Positions 52,659-61,074 of a DNA stretch of 64,000 nucleotides are shown here, piece after piece. Below the pieces are notes generated by a model. The model did not search any database and was not told the DNA's origin. It saw only the letters and a program-made list of their open reading frames with translations. Source of the stretch: Paenibacillus sp. J5C2022 (GTDB lineage Bacteria > Bacillota > Bacilli > Paenibacillales > Paenibacillaceae); assembly GCF_025567625.1 (NCBI RefSeq), contig NZ_JAOQJC010000043.1, positions 1 through 64,000 of the forward strand, written 5' to 3'. Positions within the stretch are counted from its first letter, which is position 1; each line of letters opens with the position of its first letter. Position numbers and translations under genes: made by a program.

Positions 52659-54689
52659 ATGACGGATGAAATCAGAAATAACGGGGATCTTGCAGCAGAA
52701 AATGAAAGCGATGCAAAAAAAGAGGGCTTGATCAGCAGAAGAAAGCTTCTCGCATCGATCGGAATGGTGGGAGCGGCTTACGCAGCGGGCAATCTGCTTC
52801 AAGGATCAGCAATGGCATCGCCTGGAAGCAATAAAGGTTCGTCTGTAACGGACAGCGTATATGGAGACGATATGCTGACTAATGCAATAGGGGACAGATA
52901 CCCGTGGATTGAAGCGTTGAAAAACGGGGAGTTCCTTGTTACGACAACGATTGCTGAGCTGAGGACGGTAACGGAGCCCCATGAACATTTGGTGTACTAT
53001 GTTATTGAATCAGGCAGAGAGGGATGCTTTTATTATGACCCGACAGACCTTCTGTCCGCTGATGATAACGGCATCACAATCGTTGCGCTGGCGGGGGCAA
53101 GGTTCAAAAGAATGTTCAGCGGCAGCTTGAATATACGATGGTTTGGCGCCAAAGGGGACGATGCGGCGGATGATACGGCTGCGATACAGCAGACGATTAA
53201 TACGGCTCAATTGAAAGGGCATGGCGTATACGTCCCTTCGGGTCATTATTTGGTATCCGCTCCAATAATGATCGCTTCGGACGGCGCTCCGATTCGCATG
53301 GCGGGTGACGGCGTTTATTTGTCCCTCTTCAAGCCTCACTCCCAATTCACGGAGAACAATCCGCTTGAAGTTGTCTTCAAGTTTACAGATACACGAGTCG
53401 CGAACCGCTTTGAATTCACAGAATTCGGCATTGTCAGCGGGACGATTCATGACCCTAAGCGGATGAGGTACGGTCTGTATGCGGCGAAGCTGTCCCATAC
53501 GTTGTTCCGCAAGCTTTGCATTCAAGGGACGCAATTAGCGGCGCTGGGTATCGGGTACGGATGGTGCAACGATCTGGACACCTGCGAGCTTTCCTTCAAT
53601 AGCGGAGACGGTCTGCTGTTCACAGCCGGACAGGTGAATGCTCTGAATGTCATCAATACCAAAATATTCGGAAATGGCGGTATCGGCATTCATATGGCGC
53701 ATGAAAGCCTGGAGGCCAGAATACAGGGCTGTACGATTGAGAAAAATGAGCAATGCGGCATTTATGTGAAGAAGGGAGCTTTTAATCTCGGCATACACAA
53801 TTGCTACTTCGAAAATAATGGCGCAAGCGGGCTTGCATTTACGAACCCGGCGATAAGTCTGAAGGCTTGCATCATCCTGAACGGCAATGTATCGGCAGCC
53901 GAGCCGGAAGCCATTCAAGGTCGTTATCCATCGCGCAATGTCACCGTTTCGGACAACTTTGTCTCCGTGAAGCAAGAGGAGGTTTTCGTGGCGGGTTACG
54001 CAGCGGAGATCGGGCTTGAAATAAAGAAGAATACATTCATTTACTCCGGTCCGAACAAGGACTTCACTGTGCTTCGAACAGGAACCAACAAGACAGGGCT
54101 GGGAGCCAAAATAAACGGCATTACGATGCGGGACAATGATGTCACCTCTTCCTATCGGCCTTATCTGAATGTGATTCCATTGCAAATAGACGATATGGAA
54201 TTGGCCGATATGCCTACCTTCCATGGCGCAGATATCCGCTATTGTCCAAAAGTGAATTATGCGCCTGCGCTTGATCAATTTCAGAAGGTGAGAGATTTCG
54301 GCATGCCGGGTACGTTTGCAGCAGCGAATTTCAAATATCGGATGCATAGCGTTTATTCCTATACAGGAGCAAGGACGCCGGATCAATGGGGGTTTTACAT
54401 CCAAGCAGAGGACTATCCGGAATTAGCAGGCAAGTATATGTATTTCGGCATGTACATCAAGCAGTCGCATTCCGGCATGAATGCGCAATTATTCATAACA
54501 GGGAATGGGGCCAATACGCAGGGGTATGCCAACAGCACGGACTGGCGCATCATATCCAGTGTGTTCCGTATGCCAGACAGCGGTTCGATCAAGTTGTCGG
54601 TAGGCATGATTGCCGATCAGGCCTCCAAGCAGCTGTACATTGCCCACCCTGTCCTAAGTGAAGTGGGGGCCCCATTCGAGCGATATTAA
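52659..54689 (+). CDS. Tat-exported pectate-lyase-like beta-helix protein
   Basis: A 676-residue protein with twin-arginine signal LISRRKLLASIGMVGAAYAAG (about 25-45), likely cut after AMA. SVTDSVYGDD and the shared module (VTTTIAELRTVTEPHEHLVYYVIES, GCFYYD, DDNGITIVALAGARFKRMF) follow. NIRWFGAKGDDAADDTAAIQQTI at about 145-167 is the classic start of the pectate-lyase-3/tailspike superfamily beta-helix, which runs to about 560. A C-terminal beta-sandwich (from about 560; HSVYSYTGARTPDQWGFYIQ) probably binds carbohydrate. Enzymes of this fold cleave acidic polysaccharides or are depolymerases. AGGAGG precedes the ATG. Confidence 0.85.
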   Translation: MTDEIRNNGDLAAENESDAKKEGLISRRKLLASIGMVGAAYAAGNLLQGSAMASPGSNKGSSVTDSVYGDDMLTNAIGDRYPWIEALKNGEFLVTTTIAELRTVTEPHEHLVYYVIESGREGCFYYDPTDLLSADDNGITIVALAGARFKRMFSGSLNIRWFGAKGDDAADDTAAIQQTINTAQLKGHGVYVPSGHYLVSAPIMIASDGAPIRMAGDGVYLSLFKPHSQFTENNPLEVVFKFTDTRVANRFEFTEFGIVSGTIHDPKRMRYGLYAAKLSHTLFRKLCIQGTQLAALGIGYGWCNDLDTCELSFNSGDGLLFTAGQVNALNVINTKIFGNGGIGIHMAHESLEARIQGCTIEKNEQCGIYVKKGAFNLGIHNCYFENNGASGLAFTNPAISLKACIILNGNVSAAEPEAIQGRYPSRNVTVSDNFVSVKQEEVFVAGYAAEIGLEIKKNTFIYSGPNKDFTVLRTGTNKTGLGAKINGITMRDNDVTSSYRPYLNVIPLQIDDMELADMPTFHGADIRYCPKVNYAPALDQFQKVRDFGMPGTFAAANFKYRMHSVYSYTGARTPDQWGFYIQAEDYPELAGKYMYFGMYIKQSHSGMNAQLFITGNGANTQGYANSTDWRIISSVFRMPDSGSIKLSVGMIADQASKQLYIAHPVLSEVGAPFERY

Positions 54690-54742
54690 TGAAGGATTGT
54701 TCAAGTAAGCTCAACACAGGCCGTCTTAACCATAGCTTCGCT

Positions 54743-56149
54743 TCACGGTGCGGGAGCGGCCAATTCCTCCTCCAGCTTGCTGGCCAGCTCGTTTTTGTCC
54801 AGCAAGCCCGACCAGTACAGCTGAAGTGTGCTCTTTATGCTCTTGAACTGATTGGCAGATAAGTTGAGATCGCGATGGAAGTGATAGGTCGGTATAATAT
54901 CCTTGAACAAATAGTAGCTCTCCGGCCTGTTCAACGACTCGTTCTCGCTCTCCGGCTTCCACTCGGCGATCGGCTTCATGCTGGGAATACTAAGTGTCCT
55001 CTCGCGCAGCAAGCGCTGAGCCTTCTCCGAAGCCAGGTAATCTACCAGCACGCCCGCGGCTTCCTTCTGATCGGACTTGGCATTGATGGCCATGCCGATG
55101 GATATAAGCAAGGTGGCGGGCTTGTTGATGTACGGCAGCGGGCAAATATCGTAGTTCAGGCTGGAATCCTTGAATTCGTTCAAGCTCAAGTAATTGATGA
55201 GCGTCAGCGACAGCTTCTCCTGCAGGAACAGCTGAATGGCGTCGTCGCTGTTCTCCGACAGGAAGTTGGGGAACGCCTTGCGATTATGAATGAGCTCCCC
55301 GCACAGCTCGATGCTGTCCATCAGCTTCGTTCCGTTCAAGCGATAGCGCCCCTCTTCTTCCTTGCGGAACGTCATGCCGCTCTGCAGCAGGAAGACCGGC
55401 CAGCGGTTCTCGGACAGCAGATGGAAGTACAAGCCGTGCCGCTCCGGCGGCTTCGCTAGCTTCTCCGCCGCCCGCGCCACATCGTCCCATGTCCAGCTGC
55501 TGTCAGGCTCCAACAGATCAGCCTCGCGGAAGTGATCCTTGTTGTAGCACAGAATAACCGGAGTGAATACGAGCGGCTGCACATACGTTTTGTTCTTGAG
55601 CGTGAAGGCTTCGGTCAGGAATGGATAATGCTTGGCGTTCGGTGTGAGCGGTTCCAGCAAGTGAGTGCTCTCATGCTCCGCAAATTCCTGGAAGTTTATA
55701 TGGTTGATGGACATGACGTCGATCAGCCCGTTCTCCAAATACTGCCTGGCTGTATTCAAGTAATCGAACGATGTCGAGGTGGAGAAGGTAATCGTCTTCA
55801 CTCGAATGCCGGGATTATCCCGATGGAAGCTGTCCAGCACATGCTGCAAATCCAAGTCGCGCTCAATGGATGGGCTGACTCCCAGCGTAATCGTGACTTT
55901 GCTCTGACGGGCAGCTTCCGTGACCATCGCGCCAATACGGTGCTTCTTCACGATATAACCTTCCTCTACCAACTGATCAAGCCCTCTGCGAATAGATTTG
56001 TTGCTCAGTTCATATTGCTCTACCAGAGCGGCCTCGGAAGGAAGGAAATCGCCTGCCGCATAACGACCGGTGACGATATCGTTCCGCAGTTGCCGCACCA
56101 TCTGATCCAGCTTGGCTTGGAAGCTCTTTCGAGTCGGTCTGTTCTTCAT
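54743..56149 (-). CDS. GntR regulator fused to a solute-binding-protein domain
   Basis: A 468-residue protein without signal peptide. A GntR-type winged HTH occupies about 1-75 (MVRQLRNDIVTGRYAAGDFLPSE, SNKSIRRGLDQLVEEGYIVKK). The rest (about 85-460) has the pattern of a type-1 CUT1 sugar-binding protein: VTITLGVSPSIERDL, RHGLYFHLLSENRWPVFLLQSGM, QKEAAGVLVDYLASEKAQRLL. It therefore looks like a cytoplasmic sensor that recognises imported sugar with a transporter-type domain and acts on DNA. GAGGGA precedes ATG 56149. A paralogue is at 58310; the permease pair lies between. Its own promoter carries a palindrome on the -10 box. Confidence 0.87.
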   Translation of the reverse strand: MKNRPTRKSFQAKLDQMVRQLRNDIVTGRYAAGDFLPSEAALVEQYELSNKSIRRGLDQLVEEGYIVKKHRIGAMVTEAARQSKVTITLGVSPSIERDLDLQHVLDSFHRDNPGIRVKTITFSTSTSFDYLNTARQYLENGLIDVMSINHINFQEFAEHESTHLLEPLTPNAKHYPFLTEAFTLKNKTYVQPLVFTPVILCYNKDHFREADLLEPDSSWTWDDVARAAEKLAKPPERHGLYFHLLSENRWPVFLLQSGMTFRKEEEGRYRLNGTKLMDSIELCGELIHNRKAFPNFLSENSDDAIQLFLQEKLSLTLINYLSLNEFKDSSLNYDICPLPYINKPATLLISIGMAINAKSDQKEAAGVLVDYLASEKAQRLLRERTLSIPSMKPIAEWKPESENESLNRPESYYLFKDIIPTYHFHRDLNLSANQFKSIKSTLQLYWSGLLDKNELASKLEEELAAPAP

Positions 56150-56176
56150 TACATATCCCTCATTCATCGTCATCTG

Positions 56177-56205
56177 TACTGTATAGTTGCTATATAAAAA
56201 TATAG
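56177..56205. promoter_or_regulatory. Operator candidates on the first GntR-SBP promoter
   Basis: CTATATAAAAATATAG (56190-56205; 6-bp arms) covers the minus-strand -10 and start. TACTGTA (56177-56183), the complement of TACAGTA seen at 35568, follows about 10 bases into the transcript. Autoregulation is the simplest reading. Confidence 0.5.
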
Positions 56206-56227
56206 TCGAAGTAATTGGGACTGTCAA
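56199..56227 (-). promoter_or_regulatory. Promoter of the first GntR-SBP gene
   Basis: On the minus strand, TTGACA (complement of 56222-56227), a 17-base spacer and TATATT (complement of 56199-56204). Confidence 0.75.
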
Positions 56228-56313
56228 TTGTGAAGTTAAGAACGGGTAAAGGGAGAGCACAATACGCAATAAGAAGCAAGAAGCTAATTTTGCGGGAAAT
56301 GAAGAGGAAAGAG

Positions 56314-56342
56314 TTGACAGCTCAAGAAGCAGTTATTACAAT
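56314..56342 (+). promoter_or_regulatory. Promoter of the permease pair
   Basis: TTGACA (56314-56319), 17-base spacer, TACAAT (56337-56342). The start would be near 56349, giving a leader of about 130 bases before GTG 56479. Confidence 0.78.
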
Positions 56343-56352
56343 CACTATATAA

Positions 56353-56365
56353 AGTATATATAAAG
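56353..56365. promoter_or_regulatory. Operator candidate at the permease promoter
   Basis: AGTATATATAAAG, a few bases past the predicted start, matches the element at 35571-35583 in 12 of 13 positions. A TACAGTA lies further down the leader at 56403-56409. Confidence 0.5.
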
Positions 56366-56478
56366 TTGAGTTTAAGTTAAATATGCTTTATCTTTACTTT
56401 TGTACAGTAATTTATAAACTAACAAGAAAACGCTTACGATCTCTAAGTCCTATTATAACGCAATGGGGAGGGTCACAG

Positions 56479-57426
56479 GTGGAGAAAAATGCAGTTTTGC
56501 AGCAAGACGTACAATTGAAAAAGGGAAGTTGGCTTTTACGGGAGAAGGCTCAGAAGAGGCTGTTCGTCTTATTGGCGGTTGGCCCGTGTTTGGCCGGGTA
56601 TTTATTATTTACGCTATACCCGAACATATTATCTATTTATTACTCACTATTGGATTGGGATGGACTTACGGATGCGAGTTTTGTCGGGTTCAGCAATTAT
56701 AAGCATATGCTAACCGATCCGTTCGTATGGAAAGCGCTTTACCACAATTTTTTGCTTATGATATTCGTTCCGGCGGCTACGACAATGCTCGCCCTGTTTT
56801 TGGCTCATCTGCTTATTAGCAAAAGATATCGTGAGAATTCATTTTACAAGGTGCTGTTTTTCTTTCCCAATGTACTTGCGACAGTAGTCGTTACTTTGCT
56901 CTGGGCTTTCATCTACGATGGCAGCTACGGATTGCTCAACGGCGTGCTGGAGCTGTTCGGCATCGATACGGGCAACTTTTATTGGCTCGGGGATAAGCGG
57001 ACCGCGCTCTGGTGTCTGATCCCTCCAATGGTGTGGGGCGGAGTCGGCCTGTATACGATTATCTACATGAATGCGATGCGTTCCATACCGGAATCGCTGT
57101 ACGAGTCGGCAATTCTTGAAGGAGCGAAGCCAATGACGCGGCTGTTCAAAATTACGATTCCGCTCATCATGCCGATTGTGCGGGTCGGTGCGCTGTTCCT
57201 CTCGCTGGGCACGATTAAGGGCTTCGAGCTCATATTGATCCTGACCAATGGCGGCCCATCGGGGTCTACGGATGTCATCGGGTTATACATGTTCAATCTG
57301 GCTTTCGGCGAGGAGGTTCACAGTTATGGCTATGCATCTTCTATCGGCATGCTGCTGTTCGCCATTCTGGTCGGCGCGAAGCTGTTGATTGACAAGTTTA
57401 TGCCTAATCGGGGTTATGAATTTTAG
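56479..57426 (+). CDS. Sugar ABC importer permease (CUT1, MsmF/UgpA type)
   Basis: A 315-residue protein with six helices, opening KRLFVLLAVGPCLAGYLLF, and a motif DWDGLTDASFVGFSNYKHML typical of CUT1 first permeases. The EAA loop is ESAILEGAKPMTRLFKITIP at about residues 213-232. It is a different subfamily from the LplB-type permeases at 21798 and 46264. The start is GTG 56479, preceded by GGGAGGG; no ATG fits. No binding-protein gene is adjacent, only regulators carrying a binding-protein-like domain. Confidence 0.92.
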   Translation: MEKNAVLQQDVQLKKGSWLLREKAQKRLFVLLAVGPCLAGYLLFTLYPNILSIYYSLLDWDGLTDASFVGFSNYKHMLTDPFVWKALYHNFLLMIFVPAATTMLALFLAHLLISKRYRENSFYKVLFFFPNVLATVVVTLLWAFIYDGSYGLLNGVLELFGIDTGNFYWLGDKRTALWCLIPPMVWGGVGLYTIIYMNAMRSIPESLYESAILEGAKPMTRLFKITIPLIMPIVRVGALFLSLGTIKGFELILILTNGGPSGSTDVIGLYMFNLAFGEEVHSYGYASSIGMLLFAILVGAKLLIDKFMPNRGYEF

Positions 57427-57453
57427 AGGATTGGCGAAGGGGGAGAATAGGCT

Positions 57454-58290
57454 ATGGAACATAGAGCAACGTTTGTTGATGGGATATGGAGATTGCTGCT
57501 GTTTTTATGGGCGCTTACGATACTGTTTCCGCTGGCATGGATCGTATATGTGTCCTTGAAGTCGAATCCCGAGTTTTTTCAAAATATATGGTCGCTGCCC
57601 AAGAAGTTGCTGTGGAGCAATTACGCCAACGCGTGGAATTCCTATGGGCTTGGGAAGGCGATGGTGAATACGGTTTATTATGTCGGGGTGAGTCTCGTGC
57701 TGGGGACGTTCCTGACAACTCTGAATGCGTATGCGTTAACGCGGGTGTCGTTCAGAGGGCGGGCATTCGTATGGTCGCTCATTATGCTGTCGTTGTTTCT
57801 GCCGGGCATTAATGCGCTTGTCCCGCAGTACGTGCTCATGAAGCAGCTGGATTTGACGAACAGTCTGACGGGCCTTATTATTCTGGACAGCTTCGGGGAG
57901 AGTGTGTTCTTCCTGCTGCTGCTTGGCGGCTTTATGCAGTCGCTGCCCAAGGAGCTGGAGGAAGGCGCGAAGATCGACGGGGCATCCTTGTTCGGCGTAT
58001 TCTGGCGGATCATTGTGCCGCTGTCCACTCCCGGCATTGTGACGGTTGCCATCTTCAAGTTTTTGTCGCTCTACAACAACTTTCTTCATCCCTTCATTTA
58101 TTTGGGCGACCCGAAGAAATATACGATTGCCGTCAATATGTACCACGCCAACATTCAGATGCAGTATACGGCCGACTGGGTGACGCTGTTCGCCGGCGTT
58201 ATCGTCGCTATGCTTCCGTCGATTCTGATGTATGTTTTCTTCCAGCGCAAGATTGTGGAGGGAGCGACGCTCGGCGCGGTGAAAGGATAG
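57454..58290 (+). CDS. Sugar ABC importer permease (CUT1, MsmG/UgpE type)
   Basis: A 278-residue partner permease with six helices, the CUT1 hallmark FFQNIWSLPKKLLWSNYANAW near residue 40, the EAA loop EEGAKIDGASLFGVFWRIIVPLS at about 168-190, and the typical ending VEGATLGAVKG. AGGGGGAG precedes the ATG. It lies 27 bases after its partner and converges on the second GntR-SBP gene 19 bases downstream. Confidence 0.93.
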   Translation: MEHRATFVDGIWRLLLFLWALTILFPLAWIVYVSLKSNPEFFQNIWSLPKKLLWSNYANAWNSYGLGKAMVNTVYYVGVSLVLGTFLTTLNAYALTRVSFRGRAFVWSLIMLSLFLPGINALVPQYVLMKQLDLTNSLTGLIILDSFGESVFFLLLLGGFMQSLPKELEEGAKIDGASLFGVFWRIIVPLSTPGIVTVAIFKFLSLYNNFLHPFIYLGDPKKYTIAVNMYHANIQMQYTADWVTLFAGVIVAMLPSILMYVFFQRKIVEGATLGAVKG

Positions 58291-58309
58291 CGCCGAGCAG
58301 CATTCGTTG

Positions 58310-59758
58310 CTACTCATGCGCTTGCCGCCTCCTCTTCCTCGCTTCCTCGCGGAACAAGGTGCGCAGCTCCAGGTAGAGGCCGCTCTCATCCATCAGATCC
58401 GCCCAGTAATGCTTCAATATCGTCTTCAGCCGGTTGAATGGCTGATCCGACAGATGAAGAGCGGAGTGCAGCCGGAATGAGGACATGGTCTCGCGGAACA
58501 ACGCGAACCGGGATGGGATATTCAGCTCCGGCAGTCTTGTTCCTTGGGGTGCGTGTTGAACGGCGATCGGAGGTGGCGCTTCTGCCACCTTCTTCGTCGC
58601 GGGCAGGCTTAGTGTGCGCTGGCGTATAAGCTGCTGCGCTCTGGCGGAGCTGAGATAGTCCATCAGCAGCCGTGCGGATGGCTTGCCGCTAGACCGCTTG
58701 TTCATAGCGACGCCTATCACTACTGTTACCGACTTGGGCTCGAAGAGGAACGGGAGCGGCGATATGTCGTAATCCAGCTCCGAATCCCGGAAGTCGTTCA
58801 AGGACATATAGGTGGTCAGAATCATGGAGACCTTACCTTCCCTGAACAGCTCATTCACATCATCACTGCTCTCTGAGAGCAGATTGGGAAAGACGTGATG
58901 ATTGGATATGAGCGTCTTGCACATTCGGCAGCTTGCTATGACTTCGTTGTCCACCCGTTCATACCATTCTTCGTCCGCAAGGAAATCGACCCCGCCCTGA
59001 AGCGGAAAGATCGGCCAGCGATTATCCGACAGCAGATGGAAGTACATGCCGTGACGCTGGCCGGGACTCGCCAAAGCAGCGGCATGACGCAGTGCGTCAT
59101 GCCATGTCCAGCTGCCATCCGGCTCCGGGATGCCGCACTCCGCGAAGTGGGTGCGATTGTAGACGAGTATGAGAGGAGAGAATACGAGCGGTCGGGCATA
59201 TAACATGCCATGAATGCTGAACGCTTCCTTGGACAACGGATAGACGTGCTCTGACTCCGGTTGAGGCTGAAGCGCGGCTAACTCCCCGTCTTCGATCAGA
59301 CTCTGGAAATCGCGATGGTTCATGGTGAACAAATCAATCATCTCATGCTCCATATAGGTGGAGATTGATTCGATATAGTCCTTCGTAGACTTGAGAGGGA
59401 GGCACTTCACTCTCACATGAGGGTGCAGAGCTTGAAAGTCTTCAACTAAAGCAGACAACGCAATGTCTCTCTCAATGGTCGAGTTGTAGCCGAGCGCTAC
59501 CGTCTCGATCGTGTCGGCTTGCAGCACTTGACTTCCGACGCGGTCGATTTTTTGAATAAGTCCTTCCGACACGAGCTGATCCAGACCTTTCCTGACGGAT
59601 TTGTTGCTCAGTATGAATTGATCGGCGAGCAGCTTCTCTCCAGGAAGGTAATCTCCGGCGCGGTATTGACCGTTCAGAATATCCGAACGAAGCGACTGGA
59701 TCATATGATTCAGTCGCTGCTGAAAGCTTTTGCGGCTTGGCTTGGATGATTGAGGCAA
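58310..59758 (-). CDS. GntR regulator fused to a solute-binding-protein domain, paralogue 2
   Basis: A 482-residue paralogue of the protein at 54743 with the same layout: GntR HTH (about 1-80; MIQSLRSDILNGQYRAGDYLPGE, SNKSVRKGLDQLVSEGLIQK) and a CUT1-type binding-protein domain (about 90-470; RHGMYFHLLSDNRWPIFPLQGGV, PLVFSPLILVYNRTHF). There is no signal peptide or lipobox. The initiation codon is TTG at 59758, preceded by GGAGGGG with a 7-base gap. It is divergent from the Gfo/Idh-enolase-superfamily operon at 60031, and palindromes between the two genes look like its operators. Confidence 0.86.
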   Translation of the reverse strand: MPQSSKPSRKSFQQRLNHMIQSLRSDILNGQYRAGDYLPGEKLLADQFILSNKSVRKGLDQLVSEGLIQKIDRVGSQVLQADTIETVALGYNSTIERDIALSALVEDFQALHPHVRVKCLPLKSTKDYIESISTYMEHEMIDLFTMNHRDFQSLIEDGELAALQPQPESEHVYPLSKEAFSIHGMLYARPLVFSPLILVYNRTHFAECGIPEPDGSWTWHDALRHAAALASPGQRHGMYFHLLSDNRWPIFPLQGGVDFLADEEWYERVDNEVIASCRMCKTLISNHHVFPNLLSESSDDVNELFREGKVSMILTTYMSLNDFRDSELDYDISPLPFLFEPKSVTVVIGVAMNKRSSGKPSARLLMDYLSSARAQQLIRQRTLSLPATKKVAEAPPPIAVQHAPQGTRLPELNIPSRFALFRETMSSFRLHSALHLSDQPFNRLKTILKHYWADLMDESGLYLELRTLFREEARKRRRQAHE

Positions 59759-59783
59759 GGGAAGTCCCCTCCAATATATGATA

Positions 59784-59940
59784 GATGTACATCAGTTCAA
59801 CAAGGGAGAATCGACTTATACAGCAATTATTTGGTTGACAAAGCATATTGAGAGGTATTACTGTAAGTTGTAACCAATATACATCAATATATACACCAGT
59901 TCAAGCGAAAAATGAAGAAAAATCATCTCAGATGTACATC
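59784..59940. promoter_or_regulatory. Divergent control region with repeated GATGTACATC operators
   Basis: A perfect 10-bp palindrome GATGTACATC, extended as GATGTACATCAG, occurs at 59784-59793 and 59931-59940. A degenerate relative (ATACATCAATATATACACCAG) lies between, near 59880-59900. A plus-strand promoter TTGACA (59835-59840), 18-base spacer, TACTGT (59859-59864) sits in the middle, and a weaker minus-strand promoter overlaps it. The palindromes therefore lie just past the starts in both directions. Confidence 0.55.
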
Positions 59941-60030
59941 AGTGTGCTTGGTGCAATGGTTGAAGAGCGAAATGGATCAGACGGGCAATCCGTGTGATCG
60001 ATCCAAACCAATCGGAGTAGAAGGGATGAG

Positions 60031-61071
60031 ATGACATTGAGTAATTCGGCAGAAAACAAGGGGAAAGTATTCCGAACGGGAATCATCGGCTGCGGCAGTC
60101 TCGGAAGAACGCACGCCAAGTGCATTGAACAGCTGGAAGGGATGGAGCTCGTCGCCTATTGTGATGTATATCAGGAAAGCGCCCGTAAGCTCCTGGAGGA
60201 GTTCGGCGGACAGTATGCGACATGCGACTTAGACCGCTTCTTCAACGATCCCGATATCGATGTCATCTATATAACGACGATGCACGATACCCATGCGGAC
60301 TTCTGCGTACGCGCCCTGGAGAGCGGCAAGCATGTGCTTGTCGAGAAGCCGCTGGCGATGTCCGTTGAGGATTGCGTGCGAATCGGAGAGGCAGTGAAGA
60401 AGACAGGCATGACGCTGTTCACGGCTTTCAAAATGAGGTATTACGAGCTGCTGTGGAAGGCGAAGGAGCTGATCCCTTCTCCAATTCTGGTGACGATGCA
60501 AATGATGGATGACCGCTGGGGAGATGGCATATGGCCGAATGATCCTGTGAAGGGAGGCGGCAATGTAATCAGCCAAGGCTGCCATTCTACGGATATTCTT
60601 CGCTTCGTAGCTGGAGGAGATCCTGTGGAGGTGTATGCGGCAGGCGGCAATTATTATCAGCCGACAGGGGTAGTCGACAATTTGACGGCCGTCTATCGCT
60701 TCGATAGCGGCACGGGCGGCAATCTGGTGCAAGGCGATTGCGGATGTCCTCCGTTGACGAGCAAGTTTTTCATGCAAGTATTCGCCGAGGGCAAGAGCAT
60801 TACGCTCTCAGACCGCTTGACGACTTTAACTTATAGGGAGGCCGGCGCGGAGCCGCAAGTGTTCCATGGGTCGGAATCCGGATTCCTGGAAGAGAACAAG
60901 GCATTCCTTCGTTGTCTGCAGGAGGGCAAGCCCGCATCGATCGATCATGTAGACGGCTTGTATGCGACATTGATGGTGCTGCAGGCGATTGCTTCGCTGA
61001 AGAGCGGCCGGCCGGAGCCGATCAAGGCCATCGTGGAGCGGAGCTTGTCGCTGCAGAAGGAAGGAGTGTAG
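60031..61071 (+). CDS. Gfo/Idh/MocA-family oxidoreductase
   Basis: A 346-residue NAD(P)-dependent dehydrogenase. The Rossmann motif GIIGCGSLGRTHAKC is at about residues 13-27 and the canonical VEKPLAMSVEDC at about 104-115. The C-terminal domain has VISQGCHSTDILRFVAGGDPVEV, with the substrate-side His and Asp. It is the first of at least four co-directional genes with gaps of 3, -4 and 48 bases, all likely under the GntR-SBP regulator divergent from it. It probably oxidises a sugar, inositol or sugar acid. Confidence 0.9.
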   Translation: MTLSNSAENKGKVFRTGIIGCGSLGRTHAKCIEQLEGMELVAYCDVYQESARKLLEEFGGQYATCDLDRFFNDPDIDVIYITTMHDTHADFCVRALESGKHVLVEKPLAMSVEDCVRIGEAVKKTGMTLFTAFKMRYYELLWKAKELIPSPILVTMQMMDDRWGDGIWPNDPVKGGGNVISQGCHSTDILRFVAGGDPVEVYAAGGNYYQPTGVVDNLTAVYRFDSGTGGNLVQGDCGCPPLTSKFFMQVFAEGKSITLSDRLTTLTYREAGAEPQVFHGSESGFLEENKAFLRCLQEGKPASIDHVDGLYATLMVLQAIASLKSGRPEPIKAIVERSLSLQKEGV

Positions 61072-61074
61072 CGC

